Part shown: positions 43,178-51,549 of the stretch, piece after piece
Layout: the number at the start of each line of letters is the position of its first letter
Position numbering within the stretch: position 1 is the first letter of the stretch
DNA from: Ralstonia sp. 25mfcol4.1
Lineage (GTDB): Bacteria; Pseudomonadota; Gammaproteobacteria; Burkholderiales; Burkholderiaceae
Reading direction: 5' to 3'
DNA length: 64,000 bases
NCBI RefSeq assembly: GCF_900104095.1
Contig: NZ_FNJO01000016.1
Coordinates: forward strand, 85,489-149,488
Notes under the pieces: model-generated
Database searches by the model: none
What the model saw: the letters and a program-made list of their open reading frames with translations, nothing else
Told to the model about the DNA's origin: nothing
Position numbers and translations under genes: made by a program

Positions 43178-43208
43178 ACTCTAAGGTTAAAGTCAGCTTT
43201 AATGTCAA
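43178..43208 (-). promoter_or_regulatory. MerR-type promoter of the OYE-family gene
   Basis: On the minus strand TTGACA (43203-43208) and TAGAGT (43178-43183) are separated by exactly 19 bases. The spacer carries a TTAAAG-CTGA-CTTTAA dyad. An over-long 19-base spacer with an internal dyad is the hallmark of promoters activated by MerR proteins. A similar element precedes the intact MerR gene at 43614. Confidence 0.75.
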
Positions 43209-43234
43209 CATCATTTTTGGGCTGACAGGGGACA

Positions 43235-43549
43235 CTTCCGGTCGGCTCGGGATGCTGGCAGCATGAGGAGTTGCTGGAAGCCCTTAGACGGAAGGTCGCC
43301 GAGGTCGATGACATGCAAAAGCGCCTTGAGCAGAACAAGGCACATCTGCTTGCTGCCATAAGGAGCATCGAAAGCCGACCCTTGGACATGACCTGCACCG
43401 ACCGGACGAAGTGGATACTGGACCGCCTTCGCGAAGACGACATCGTGCCAGTCAAGGCAAAGGCGCGCGGCCCTGCAGGGAGGAACGGCTCGCCTATCCG
43501 TTTCCCGACATGTGCCCCGCTCAGCGACGACTCAAAATCCGCATTGTGA
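43235..43549 (+). pseudogene. MerR-family regulator remnant lacking its HTH
   Basis: Only the C-terminal effector half is present: HEELLEALRRKVAEVDDMQKRLEQNKAHLLAAIRSIESRPLDMTC and WILDRLRE. This aligns without gaps with the intact MerR protein at 43747 (RNKVRDIEAMEARLSQSKAHINALLADIEDKPVGIDC). The ~60-residue DNA-binding part is absent: the gene would need to start upstream, but only ~30 bases separate it from the OYE promoter. An internal deletion removed the HTH. Confidence 0.75.
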
Positions 43550-43613
43550 GCGACGCCAGAGTTCGCGCGAGCCGCCGCAATGGAGCCGATGCCTCATCCC
43601 CATAACCGGATGC

Positions 43614-43644
43614 TTGACCTTCATGTTAAGTTGAACGTTAGAGT
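43614..43644 (+). promoter_or_regulatory. MerR-type promoter of the intact MerR gene
   Basis: TTGACC (43614-43619) and TAGAGT (43639-43644) are 19 bases apart. The spacer holds a TTCA-N8-TGAA dyad. The -10 hexamer and spacing are identical to the element before the OYE-family gene, so one MerR protein could act on both. Confidence 0.7.
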
Positions 43645-43746
43645 TCTGGACTTAAGGTAGTGCAAGTGCGTTTAAGCATCGGGAAAGGGCCGCGACATGG
43701 GAAGCCGGTTTGATGCCACCAATTCTGAGCGAAGGGTGTGGAAGAC

Positions 43747-44223
43747 ATGAAGATCGGAGAACTGGCGAAGCGTACCGGCCTCGCCCCATCGCGAATCCGC
43801 TTCTATGAGGGCATTGGACTCCTGAAGGTCGAGCGTCAGGCAAACGGTTACCGGAGCTATCCCACGCAGGCCGTGCTGCTTCTCAACCTGATCGCCACCG
43901 CGCAGCAGGCAGGCTTCACGCTCGACGAGATCCGCGCGCTGCTCCCTCCCGATCTGACGGAATGGAAACATGGTTCGCTGGTCGAGATGCTTCGCAACAA
44001 GGTGCGTGACATCGAGGCAATGGAGGCGCGGCTCTCGCAGAGCAAGGCGCACATTAATGCACTTCTGGCTGACATCGAGGACAAGCCGGTGGGAATCGAC
44101 TGCGCTGCCAACGCGCAGCGGGTTCTGTCGCGCATACGCTCCGGGGAAATGCAAGGCTCGAGCCTGGCACCCGACGACGTCGCCACATTTCGAAAGGCGC
44201 GCCGGCGAGAAAGACCAACTTGA
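43747..44223 (+). CDS. MerR-family transcriptional regulator
   Basis: A 158-residue MerR protein. The winged HTH is MKIGELAKRTGLAPSRIRFYEGIGLLKVERQANGYRSYP (residues 1-40) and a coiled-coil dimer helix runs from ~80 to 120. A sensory Cys occurs at GIDCAAN. It is similar to the nearby HTH-less remnant. Its start at ATG 43747 fits the family; an in-frame GTG lies nine bases earlier. It precedes the iorAB genes by 97 bases on the same strand and may control both them and the OYE-family gene. The signal is unknown. Confidence 0.9.
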   Translation: MKIGELAKRTGLAPSRIRFYEGIGLLKVERQANGYRSYPTQAVLLLNLIATAQQAGFTLDEIRALLPPDLTEWKHGSLVEMLRNKVRDIEAMEARLSQSKAHINALLADIEDKPVGIDCAANAQRVLSRIRSGEMQGSSLAPDDVATFRKARRRERPT

Positions 44224-44319
44224 CGGACAGGCGACAACCATCGTCCTCACACGTCCATGCGTCGCCCGCTTAATGGCGAAACGTCATAAGAACCACGGAT
44301 CAGGGCAACGAAGCAACAC

Positions 44320-44787
44320 ATGAATCTGGACGTCAACAACCGGCCCGTCAGTGTCGAATGCGACGCGGCCACCCCCTTGCTCTGGGTGCTCCGCGACCAT
44401 CTGAACCTTACGGGCACCAAATTCGGCTGCGGAGTGGCGGCCTGCGGCGCATGTACCGTGCATCTGGATGGGAACGCAGTGCGCTCCTGCGTTCTGCCCG
44501 TTGCAGCCGTCGCGGGAAAGCGCGTCACCACGATCGAAGGGCTGGCCGGGGCGCCGGGCAAGCGCCACGTGCTCCAGCAAGCGTGGATTGACGAGCAGGT
44601 GCCGCAATGCGGCTACTGCCAGTCGGGGATGCTGATGGCGGCGGCGGACCTGCTCGCCCGGCAGCCGGATCCAGACGATGCCGACATCGACGCGGCCATC
44701 ACCAACATCTGCCGCTGCGGCACGTATCCACGCGTGCGCACTGCCATCAAGCGCGCTGCGAAGGCGTTGCGAGAGGGGAGCGCATGA
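44320..44787 (+). CDS. (2Fe-2S)-binding subunit, isoquinoline 1-oxidoreductase-like
   Basis: A 155-residue small subunit with the two-cluster signature: CGVAACGACTVHLDGNAVRSC for the ferredoxin-type cluster (C37, C42, C45, C57) and CGYCQSG / ICRCGTYPR for the second. It is similar to IorA of isoquinoline 1-oxidoreductase and the aldehyde-dehydrogenase small subunits of acetic acid bacteria. There is no separate FAD subunit, typical of this group. Its stop overlaps the start of the large subunit (ATGA). Confidence 0.93.
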   Translation: MNLDVNNRPVSVECDAATPLLWVLRDHLNLTGTKFGCGVAACGACTVHLDGNAVRSCVLPVAAVAGKRVTTIEGLAGAPGKRHVLQQAWIDEQVPQCGYCQSGMLMAAADLLARQPDPDDADIDAAITNICRCGTYPRVRTAIKRAAKALREGSA

Positions 44788-47081
44788 GCGCCGGCACAAC
44801 TATCCCACGCCGCGGCCGGCGTCGCTTCCTGCTTGGGGCGCTCGGCTTGGGCGGCGCGCTGGTGGTCGGCTGGGGCGTGATGCCGCCGCGCAGCCGGCTC
44901 GGCGACGCCGCGGCATTCCCGGGGACGTCCGGCCAGATTGCGCTGAACGGCTGGATCAAGATCACACAGGAAGGCAACGTCATCCTCGCCATGCCGCGCG
45001 TGGAGATGGGGCAAGGTATCCACACTGCGCTGTCGATGCTGGCCGCCGAGGAGCTCGATATTCCGCTGGCGCGGGTAAGCATCGAGTCGTCTCCCATCGG
45101 GCGCATCTATGGGAATGTCGAGGTGATGGGCGTCAGTTCGCTGCCGCTCCATCCCGATGACGCGGACAAGGCCTGGGCGCGCGCGTTGCATTGGGTCATG
45201 GCCAAGAGCGCGCGCGAGATCGGCCTGATTATCACCGGCGGCAGCAGCAGCGTGGCCGACGGCTGGCAGCCGGTGCGCGAGGCCGCCGCCACTGCACGCG
45301 CCACGCTGGTGGAAGCGGCAGCGCGCGAATGGGGTGTGCAGGTGGCACAGGTCACCGTGCGGGAAGGCCAGCTCATCGGCCCCGGCGGCAGGCAGATGCC
45401 TTTCTCCGCTGTCGCGCAAAAGGCGCGCGATATGGGGCCACCATCAAACGTCAGGCTCAAGCCGGCTGCGCAGTATCAACTGATTGGCAAGCCGGCGCCG
45501 CGAAACGACATCGCCGGCAAGACGGATGGCAGCGCACGCTTTGCCATCGATGCGCGGCCACCCGGGATGTTGTACGCGGCAGTCGTCATGTGCCCGGTAT
45601 TGGGTGGCAAGCTCAGGAAGTTCGAGTCGACAGCGGCGCTTGCGATGCCCGGCGTACAGTATGTCGTGCCGTTTGACGGCTCGACGGGCGGGGCGCCCGG
45701 CGTGGCGGTGGTGGCCGATCACTACTGGCAGGCACGTCAGGCGCTGGCAACGCTCGAACCCGTATGGGATAAGGGGCCCTACGCCACGCTCGATTCCGCC
45801 GGCATCCGGCGACAGCTCGTGGGTGCGCTCGACAGCGACAAGGGTGGCTTTACCTACCGTTCGACGGGTGACAGCCTGAAAGCCTTTGCCAGCACGGACG
45901 GCGCAATGGTCGTCGAAGCCGAGTACAGCGCGCCTTACCTGGCGCATGCCGCCATGGAGCCGATCAACTGCACGGCCCAGGTGACCAAAGACCGCGTTCA
46001 GCTCTGGGCGCCAACCCAGGTGGCCACGCTGGCACAGCTCATCGCCGCCCGGGCAGCCGGCGTGAGCCGGCACCAGGTGCATATCGACATTCCGCTCATT
46101 GGTGGCGGCTTCGGACGGCGCCTGGAATCAGACTTCATCGGGCAGGCCGTATCGATCGCATGCAAGACCGAGGGCCGTCCGGTACAGGTGATCTGGTCGC
46201 GTGAGGACGACATCCGGCACGACTTCTATCGTCCACAGGCCATCGCAAGGCTGAAGGCTCGCGTCGAGCATGGCAAGGTGACGGCCATCGCCTCGCGCAG
46301 CGCCGGGCAGTCGATCCTGGCCGGGGAACTGGCGCGCTTGTTCGGCGCGCCGTCGGCCGGCATCGATCGCTATACGGTCGAGGGGTTGTTCGACCTACCG
46401 TATGAGATCGCGCATGAGCATATCGCGCATGTGGCCGTGGATTTGCCGGTGCCGATCGGCTTCTGGCGCAGCGTCGGCCACTCCTACACCGGCTTTTTCC
46501 TGGAGGGCTTCCTGAACGACGTGGCCGCTGCCGCCGGGCTCGACCCGCTGGCGATGCGGCGCGACTTGCTCAAGTCGCACCCACGCGAACTGAAGGTGCT
46601 CGACACGGCCGCACAGGCGGCGGGCTGGGGGCAGCCACTGGCACCCGCCGCAGACGGATCCCCGCGTGCACGCGGCCTCGCGCTGCACAACGCATTTGGT
46701 TCCGTGGTGGCACAGGTGGCGGAGGTATCGCTGAAGGACGGCAAACCGCGTGTGCATCGCGTTGTCTGCGCCGTGGACTGCGGCACGGTGGTCAACCCGG
46801 GCATCGTTGCGCAGCAGATGGAGAGCGGGATCATCTTCGGGCTGACGGCAGCGCTGTACAGCCAGATCGAGATCAAGGACGGGCAGATCGTTCAGGCCAA
46901 CTTCCCCGACTATCCCGTGATCAAGATGGCGGAGACACCCCTCATCGAGACCCACATCGTGCCGGGCACGGCGGAACCCAGCGGCGTCGGTGAAGTCGCC
47001 GTGCCGCCGATCGCGCCCGCCGTGGCACATGCCGTCGCTCAGCTCACTGGCAAGCCTGTTCGGCAACTGCCACTGGTGTAA
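44784..47081 (+). CDS. Mo-binding subunit, isoquinoline 1-oxidoreductase-like (Tat-exported)
   Basis: A 765-residue molybdopterin-binding subunit of the xanthine dehydrogenase family. The N-terminus RRGRRRFLLGALGLGGALVVGW is a twin-arginine signal, so the enzyme is periplasmic, an unusual site for this family but typical of IorB-type enzymes. Family blocks are EMGQGIHTALSMLAAEELD, IGGGFGRRLESDF, a PIGFWRSVGHSYTGFFLEGF segment and GVGEVAVPPIAPAVAHA near the C-terminus. The catalytic Glu is in this last block. No cytochrome c subunit or Mo-cofactor chaperone is adjacent. Longer readings upstream are an artefact. The substrate could be an N-heterocycle or an aldehyde. Confidence 0.92.
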   Translation: MSAGTTIPRRGRRRFLLGALGLGGALVVGWGVMPPRSRLGDAAAFPGTSGQIALNGWIKITQEGNVILAMPRVEMGQGIHTALSMLAAEELDIPLARVSIESSPIGRIYGNVEVMGVSSLPLHPDDADKAWARALHWVMAKSAREIGLIITGGSSSVADGWQPVREAAATARATLVEAAAREWGVQVAQVTVREGQLIGPGGRQMPFSAVAQKARDMGPPSNVRLKPAAQYQLIGKPAPRNDIAGKTDGSARFAIDARPPGMLYAAVVMCPVLGGKLRKFESTAALAMPGVQYVVPFDGSTGGAPGVAVVADHYWQARQALATLEPVWDKGPYATLDSAGIRRQLVGALDSDKGGFTYRSTGDSLKAFASTDGAMVVEAEYSAPYLAHAAMEPINCTAQVTKDRVQLWAPTQVATLAQLIAARAAGVSRHQVHIDIPLIGGGFGRRLESDFIGQAVSIACKTEGRPVQVIWSREDDIRHDFYRPQAIARLKARVEHGKVTAIASRSAGQSILAGELARLFGAPSAGIDRYTVEGLFDLPYEIAHEHIAHVAVDLPVPIGFWRSVGHSYTGFFLEGFLNDVAAAAGLDPLAMRRDLLKSHPRELKVLDTAAQAAGWGQPLAPAADGSPRARGLALHNAFGSVVAQVAEVSLKDGKPRVHRVVCAVDCGTVVNPGIVAQQMESGIIFGLTAALYSQIEIKDGQIVQANFPDYPVIKMAETPLIETHIVPGTAEPSGVGEVAVPPIAPAVAHAVAQLTGKPVRQLPLV

Positions 47082-47217
47082 TGCAGCGGGACCTCCAAGG
47101 GTCTGGTCCGGCAGGCCACGCAGCAAGACTCGAACCGTCTCTGATCGAACCCGAAGCAGTCCATCGGTGGGCTCATACGAAAGATCGGCTGCGAATCTCA
47201 AAGCAGCCGTCCAATGC

Positions 47218-48024
47218 CTAAAGAGCGCGCGCGTTGCGAGCGTTTGTGGATCCTGACTGGAGAATTGCGTTCGCGAATTCCACAAAGCCAGCTCCGCCTG
47301 GGCCGCGTGTGACCCATCGAGGTGGAATCGGCAATTGCGGAAGGTAATCGATCACCGTGCTCACGCCAGCCGTGTGCTTGAAAAACTCGAACATTGGCCC
47401 GTCGTTGGTGGAGTCACCGGAATAGGCGACCAACTCGCGGGCTGCTTCAGTGTCAATGCCGTACGTGCTGGCTAGTACGCGCAACGACATGGTCAACTTA
47501 TCGTATCCGCCTACCCAGCCGAGAACCCAAAGGTTATTTATCGTCGCAGATGCTCCTGCTCGTCGGAGAGCATCGACGATGCGTTGATCGACGTCTGTTC
47601 CTGTGCGGAGATATGCGAGGCTCGTCAACCGGAACACTTGATCATCAGCCTGTTGTGCCTCAGGCACCGATTTTTCTACCTCCCGTGCCATTGTCCTTAG
47701 TTGTTCGCGTACGTGCTCAATTTTGTCGGGCGCATGCCAGTAATGCCGTTCGACACGGTGCCCGTCTGAACTCCGCCGCAAGAATAACCCGCCGTTTTCG
47801 GCAATGACGCCGTCGACGGGCCACATGCGGGCCATCTGGTCGCACCATCCGGCGGGGGCCGCGGTAACCGGTACCACGTGAACGCCGCTGGCTTGCAGTT
47901 GTGCGAGGGCAGTGTACGTTTCGGCAGGCAGGCGACCTTGATAGGTCAACGTCTCGTCCATGTCCGTGAGGACGAATCGGACTTTCGAAAACTCATTTGC
48001 TGCTGCAAGGGAAAGCGATTGCAT
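47218..48024 (-). CDS. HAD-IIB (Cof/SPP-like) hydrolase
   Basis: A 268-residue HAD hydrolase. Motif I is VLTDMDETLT (D21, D23), motif II is VVPVTAAPAGW, the C2B cap lies in the middle, and motif IV is YSGDSTNDGPMF with the essential Asp pair. This is the pattern of sucrose-phosphate or mannosyl-3-phosphoglycerate phosphatases and Cof-type phosphatases. It has the DxD nucleophile, so phosphatase activity is likely. It is isolated and gives no pathway clue. Confidence 0.9.
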   Translation of the reverse strand: MQSLSLAAANEFSKVRFVLTDMDETLTYQGRLPAETYTALAQLQASGVHVVPVTAAPAGWCDQMARMWPVDGVIAENGGLFLRRSSDGHRVERHYWHAPDKIEHVREQLRTMAREVEKSVPEAQQADDQVFRLTSLAYLRTGTDVDQRIVDALRRAGASATINNLWVLGWVGGYDKLTMSLRVLASTYGIDTEAARELVAYSGDSTNDGPMFEFFKHTAGVSTVIDYLPQLPIPPRWVTRGPGGAGFVEFANAILQSGSTNARNARAL

Positions 48025-48128
48025 GGTGACGAGTTGGCAAAGGACAGCCGAAAATTATGAAGGCTATTGGGATAGCCGTATTGTCGAATTGCGCAGATGC
48101 ATATATCAATTGGTTGCATGGCGAGCCG

Positions 48129-49064
48129 CTATTTGCCGTTCTCCAGCTCCACCTTGCCCATTGCCAGGGCCTCCTTTAGAAGAAGCGCATTACGCACACT
48201 CTGTGGCAAGAGGGCGAGGAACGCTGCCAGTAGGCCATGGCGCCAATGGCCGTGCGACGTCAGCGTGTGCCCAAGGTGGGACAGCGCAGCGTGTGCGGCA
48301 CGTTGTGGAGGGATGGTAATGGCCGCCGGCTCAGTGCCCGCAGCCATGGCCGTGGCCATGACGGTGGGTTGGAAGGACAGCACATCCAACTGATCACGAT
48401 ACTCGTAGGCCAATGGAATGCTCAGGTGGTCGACAAACGCCTTGCATGCGCCATAGACCTGGGTCCCGGGCCAATAAAAGCGGCCGACGATGGAGCCTAC
48501 ATTCAGCAGCGCCGCACGATGCCCCGTAGATTCTGCGTGGCGCAGCAAAAACGGAAGAAGCGTGTGTGTCACGATGGCTGTGGTACTGACGTTCACGGCC
48601 AGCAGATCGCGCAGGCTGTTGGCCGGTACATCGGCATAGCGCCGATGCACCGTGACGCCGACGCAATTGACGAGCACGGACAAGTCCACATCCCGTGCCG
48701 CAGCGGCCAGGGATTCGTAGGTTTGTGGGGCGGTGTCTGCCAGGTCTGCCGCGACGGTGCGAACCTGAACGTTCAGCGCCTGCAACTCATCCTGTAGTCG
48801 TTCAAGTTTGGACTGAGTGCGTGCTACCAGAATCAGGTTGAAGCCGTAGCGAGCGAGATCCTGTGCGAAGGCTTTACCCAATCCGTCGCTGGCGCCAGTG
48901 ATTAACGCCCAGCCCCCGCGGCCGTAACGCTCGGTCAGGCGCGCTCCGGTCAAACGCTGCGGTAGCCAAAGATAGAGCCAAAGCCAGCGGGCCAGCTTGG
49001 CCAGCGCCCAGATCAAGAGTACCGCACCGCCAGTTTGCAGTACAACATATGCATTAATCGCCAT
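48129..49064 (-). CDS. Membrane-anchored short-chain dehydrogenase (17beta-HSD12/KAR-like)
   Basis: A 311-residue SDR with an N-terminal hydrophobic segment (VVLQTGGAVLLIWALAKLARWLWLYLWLP). The Rossmann motif is GASDGLGKAFA, followed by NVGSIVG and active site YGACK. The layout and membrane anchor resemble eukaryotic very-long-chain 3-oxoacyl-CoA reductases (HSD17B12), a pattern found in some bacteria. It reduces a keto group on a lipid-like or steroid-like substrate; which is unknown. It lies ~140 bases from a Crp/Fnr gene. Confidence 0.88.
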   Translation of the reverse strand: MAINAYVVLQTGGAVLLIWALAKLARWLWLYLWLPQRLTGARLTERYGRGGWALITGASDGLGKAFAQDLARYGFNLILVARTQSKLERLQDELQALNVQVRTVAADLADTAPQTYESLAAAARDVDLSVLVNCVGVTVHRRYADVPANSLRDLLAVNVSTTAIVTHTLLPFLLRHAESTGHRAALLNVGSIVGRFYWPGTQVYGACKAFVDHLSIPLAYEYRDQLDVLSFQPTVMATAMAAGTEPAAITIPPQRAAHAALSHLGHTLTSHGHWRHGLLAAFLALLPQSVRNALLLKEALAMGKVELENGK

Positions 49065-49200
49065 TGAAGGTCCTCCGGAACATGGGCGAGCCGCTATGTG
49101 TCACTCAACTTCCGTTACGGGGATGCGCTCGACGCGGCCCGGCGAAAGTGAGAATAGCCCGATGTTGCGGGGTCGATGGACTGCTGTCATTTACAAATGT

Positions 49201-49818
49201 TCAGCGCTCCTGCTGATCAGGGCCGGCCCTCATCTTTCGCCGTATGCGGCTCAAATGCACCGGCGTCACGCCCAGATAGCTCGCCAGTATGTGTAAAGGA
49301 ATGCGTGCGAGCTTGTCTGGTTGTGTTGCCAGCATGGTCTGGTAGCGCTGAGCCGGCGTTTGGCCAATGGCGCTGGCATAAAGGCTGATGTAGTCGACGA
49401 GGCGCTGTTGTGTGATTGCCAGCAGTTGGGACAGCAAGGCGGCATCGGACTGAACCATGGCAAGCACCGCATCCCGACCCAGCACGCGTAACTGGCACGC
49501 TTCCATGGTGATCAGGTCGAAGTCGCTGGGGGAACCGCCCACCAAGCTTTCCAGCGAGCTGACCATGTCACCTTCAAAGAAGAACTGAACGTTGGTTTCC
49601 CCGCCTTCGGCATTGCGCACGCATAGACGCACGGCCCCGGACTGTATGAGGTATACATATTTGGCAACCTCGCCAGCACGCAACAATGGCTTGTTAGGAC
49701 CGACGTTGAGGTCTCTCCCGAATTCCAGAAAACGGTCGTGCAAGAATGTGCTCACGTGCATGGGCCGCAAATATGGCATAGGCGAGTTCGCAAGGCAAAT
49801 TGACCGCCCCGTAGCCAT
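49201..49818 (-). CDS. Crp/Fnr-family transcriptional regulator
   Basis: A ~205-residue regulator with an N-terminal cyclic-nucleotide-type sensory domain (LLRAGEVAKYVYLIQSGAVRLCVRN, FFEGDMVSSLESL) and a C-terminal region with an HTH (PLHILASYLGVTPVHLSRIRRKM). No FNR Cys set is visible, and the nucleotide-binding residues are not clearly those of CAP, so the effector is uncertain. Internal starts at MPYLRP or MHVSTF are possible. It precedes the SDR gene on the same strand and is a candidate regulator for it. Confidence 0.88.
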   Translation of the reverse strand: MATGRSICLANSPMPYLRPMHVSTFLHDRFLEFGRDLNVGPNKPLLRAGEVAKYVYLIQSGAVRLCVRNAEGGETNVQFFFEGDMVSSLESLVGGSPSDFDLITMEACQLRVLGRDAVLAMVQSDAALLSQLLAITQQRLVDYISLYASAIGQTPAQRYQTMLATQPDKLARIPLHILASYLGVTPVHLSRIRRKMRAGPDQQER

Positions 49819-49830
49819 ATAACCCTTGGT

Positions 49831-49977
49831 CTACTTTGGAATGGGGATGTCGTCTCCTGGCGAAGCAGAACCGGGGTGTTTCAAGACCTGTAATGCCTTC
49901 TCGACAGGGCAGCCCTCGCACGATTTCCGGTCGTACAAACGGCATGCCTGCCAGGCGTTATCCACGTCTTGTATCAA
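49831..49977 (-). CDS. Possible small Cys-rich protein after the sigma gene
   Basis: A 48-residue frame (TTG start at 49977, or GTG at 49965) with a protein-like sequence and a CRLYDRKSCEGCPVEKAL stretch of three cysteines. GGGGAG lies very near the TTG. It lies in the gap between the ECF sigma and Crp/Fnr genes and is read on the same strand as the sigma gene, 20 bases beyond its stop. It may be a short iron-regulated peptide, but the evidence is weak and the start is uncertain. Confidence 0.35.
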   Translation of the reverse strand: MIQDVDNAWQACRLYDRKSCEGCPVEKALQVLKHPGSASPGDDIPIPK

Positions 49978-49997
49978 GGCTCCCCTGGCTCTGGCGG

Positions 49998-50570
49998 TCA
50001 GAGGGCCTGCTGACGTGTCAGCCGCGCGCGGCAATGGATGCACGCGTCGCGCACCATGAAGTTCACCAGCGTCGGCGAAACGCCAAGCTGTGACGCGATG
50101 TCCTTCTGCGCCATGCCCTGCACGCGGCACATCTCGAACGCACGCTGCGTGCGCTCGGGCAACTCCGCCAGCGCCCCGGCCAGCGCGCACAGGGCCTGCC
50201 GGCCAATCACGATCAGGTCAGGCGATGTGGCCAGCGACGCCACATCCATGCCTTCGTCCTCGGGCGCCATCCATTTCTGTTCCAGCGTCTGGCGGCGGTA
50301 GGTGTCGATGGCCAGGTTGCGTACTGTCTGAAACAGGTAGCTCAGCCGGCAGCGGATGGCGCCATCGTCGGAGGTGTCGCGCAGCCGCAGAAAGGCGTCT
50401 TGCACCACGTCCTCGGCCAAGTCGCGCGAACCCACGATGCGCGCGGCGGCGCCGACCAGCGCGCGTCGGTGTTCCATGAACAACCCAAGAAGCGTCTCTC
50501 CGCCCACGGGCGGCGCCGGGCGGTTGGCAATTTCTGTTGCGGGAATCACGGGGGCGGCTCCATTGAGCAT
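49998..50570 (-). CDS. ECF sigma factor, iron-starvation type (PvdS/OrbS-like)
   Basis: A 190-residue ECF sigma factor. Region 2 is LAEDVVQDAFLRLRDTSDDG and AIRCRLSYLFQTVRNLAIDTYRRQ; region 4 is LPERTQRAFEMCRVQGMAQKDIASQLGVSPTLVNFMVRDACIHCR. Its place at the head of a siderophore locus and Fur-box-like promoter match iron-starvation sigma factors that switch on siderophore genes. No anti-sigma FecR-type gene follows, as is also the case for PvdS/OrbS. The start MLNGAAPVIP is used; an in-frame start 18 codons upstream lies inside the promoter. A matching target promoter is seen before the neighbouring PPTase gene. Confidence 0.9.
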   Translation of the reverse strand: MLNGAAPVIPATEIANRPAPPVGGETLLGLFMEHRRALVGAAARIVGSRDLAEDVVQDAFLRLRDTSDDGAIRCRLSYLFQTVRNLAIDTYRRQTLEQKWMAPEDEGMDVASLATSPDLIVIGRQALCALAGALAELPERTQRAFEMCRVQGMAQKDIASQLGVSPTLVNFMVRDACIHCRARLTRQQAL

Positions 50571-50595
50571 TACGACGATGTAATGCGAAGCGCCT

Positions 50596-50624
50596 ACGTT
50601 AATAAGAATGAGAATTAGTGTCAA
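50596..50624 (-). promoter_or_regulatory. Sigma gene promoter with overlapping Fur box
   Basis: On the minus strand TTGACA (50619-50624) and TAACGT (50596-50601) are 17 bases apart. The spacer contains AATTCTCATTCTTAT, a Fur-box-like A/T-rich sequence. Iron-bound Fur would cover the -35/-10 region, giving transcription of the sigma gene only in low iron. Confidence 0.65.
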
Positions 50625-50633
50625 TTAACTAAA

Positions 50634-50653
50634 AAGTAACCCTGTTGTTACTT
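50634..50653. promoter_or_regulatory. Perfect inverted repeat AAGTAAC-N6-GTTACTT
   Basis: Seven-bp arms with a six-base centre lie between the divergent promoters of the sigma and PPTase genes. It may be a protein-binding site. It is not followed by a T-tract, so it is unlikely to be a terminator. Confidence 0.4.
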
Positions 50654-50694
50654 GAGGCGCAAGTTTTGCCACAGTTTCAGGATGTGAGACGCAT

Positions 50695-50719
50695 TAAATT
50701 TCACGGATTGCCGTTCGTC
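50695..50719 (+). promoter_or_regulatory. Iron-starvation sigma promoter TAAAT-N16-CGTC
   Basis: TAAAT at 50695-50699 is followed after exactly 16 bases by CGTC at 50716-50719. This is the consensus recognised by PvdS-type ECF sigma factors (TAAAT-N16/17-CGT). It lies 66 bases upstream of the PPTase start, so the adjacent sigma factor very probably drives that gene. Confidence 0.75.
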
Positions 50720-50784
50720 TGGTGCGAAGCCGGAGGGGCGGGCGGCGGACTAAATATCCTCGCGGCCCGTTCGTCGCTATCCAG

Positions 50785-51549
50785 ATGGACCTCCGAGACT
50801 TCGCCGCGATGCGGCTACCTAGGCAACTCGCCAGCCCGGTGACGGATGTGGCACTTTGGCAACTCGATCTGAAGGATGCCGTTGTGAGCCTTCCGGCGGC
50901 GGCCAACTGCCTCAATGCCGCCGAGCGCGATCATGCCGCCGCGCTGCGCCGTCCGGCCGACCGGCTACGCTTCGTCGCCACGCGCAGCGCCTTGCGATGG
51001 CTGCTCGGACAAGCCCTCGATTGCGCGCTCGATGCGCTGACGCTGGAAACCGGGCCGCACGGCAAGCCGAGGCTGGCGATGCCCGGGGCGCCAGCGTTCA
51101 ACGTGTCGCACGCGGGCAACCACGCCTGGATCGCGCTGACACAGGCGCGCCCTGGTGGCGGAGAACAGGTGGGCGTCGATATCGAATGGATGGACCCGGC
51201 GCTGGACCCCGACACGCTACGCGGCATAGCCGATCACTGCCTGACGCGGCGCGAACGCGCCTGGCTGGAATCGCTGCCGCCGCCAGCGAGGCGGCACGGG
51301 TTCTTCACGCTCTGGACTGCCAAGGAGGCCTTGCTGAAGGCGCTGGGGGTGGGCATAGCCGATCACCTCCAGCATGTGTCGGTGGTGCCTGGCGCCGAAG
51401 GCGCGGTGCGCCGCCACGCCGTACTGCCCGAACCGGGGCAGGGGGCCGGGATGGCGCCCCATGAAGCGGCGCTGGCGAGGATCCAGCTATACGGGCTGCA
51501 GGCACCCGCGGGCTATGCGGCTGCAATGGCCTGGCTGCCGCCGGCCTGA
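50785..51549 (+). CDS. 4'-Phosphopantetheinyl transferase (Sfp type)
   Basis: A 254-residue enzyme that loads the phosphopantetheine arm onto NRPS carrier domains. Signature elements are the P1 region GKPRLAMPGAPAFNVSHAGNHAWIAL, the metal-binding VGVDIEWMDP and FFTLWTAKEALLKALG. The start at 50785 gives the family length; an ATG at 50809 is also possible. An iron-starvation sigma promoter lies directly upstream. Its 3' end overlaps the ornithine monooxygenase gene on the other strand by 37 bases, a convergent overlap. It activates the siderophore synthetase of this locus. Confidence 0.92.
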   Translation: MDLRDFAAMRLPRQLASPVTDVALWQLDLKDAVVSLPAAANCLNAAERDHAAALRRPADRLRFVATRSALRWLLGQALDCALDALTLETGPHGKPRLAMPGAPAFNVSHAGNHAWIALTQARPGGGEQVGVDIEWMDPALDPDTLRGIADHCLTRRERAWLESLPPPARRHGFFTLWTAKEALLKALGVGIADHLQHVSVVPGAEGAVRRHAVLPEPGQGAGMAPHEAALARIQLYGLQAPAGYAAAMAWLPPA

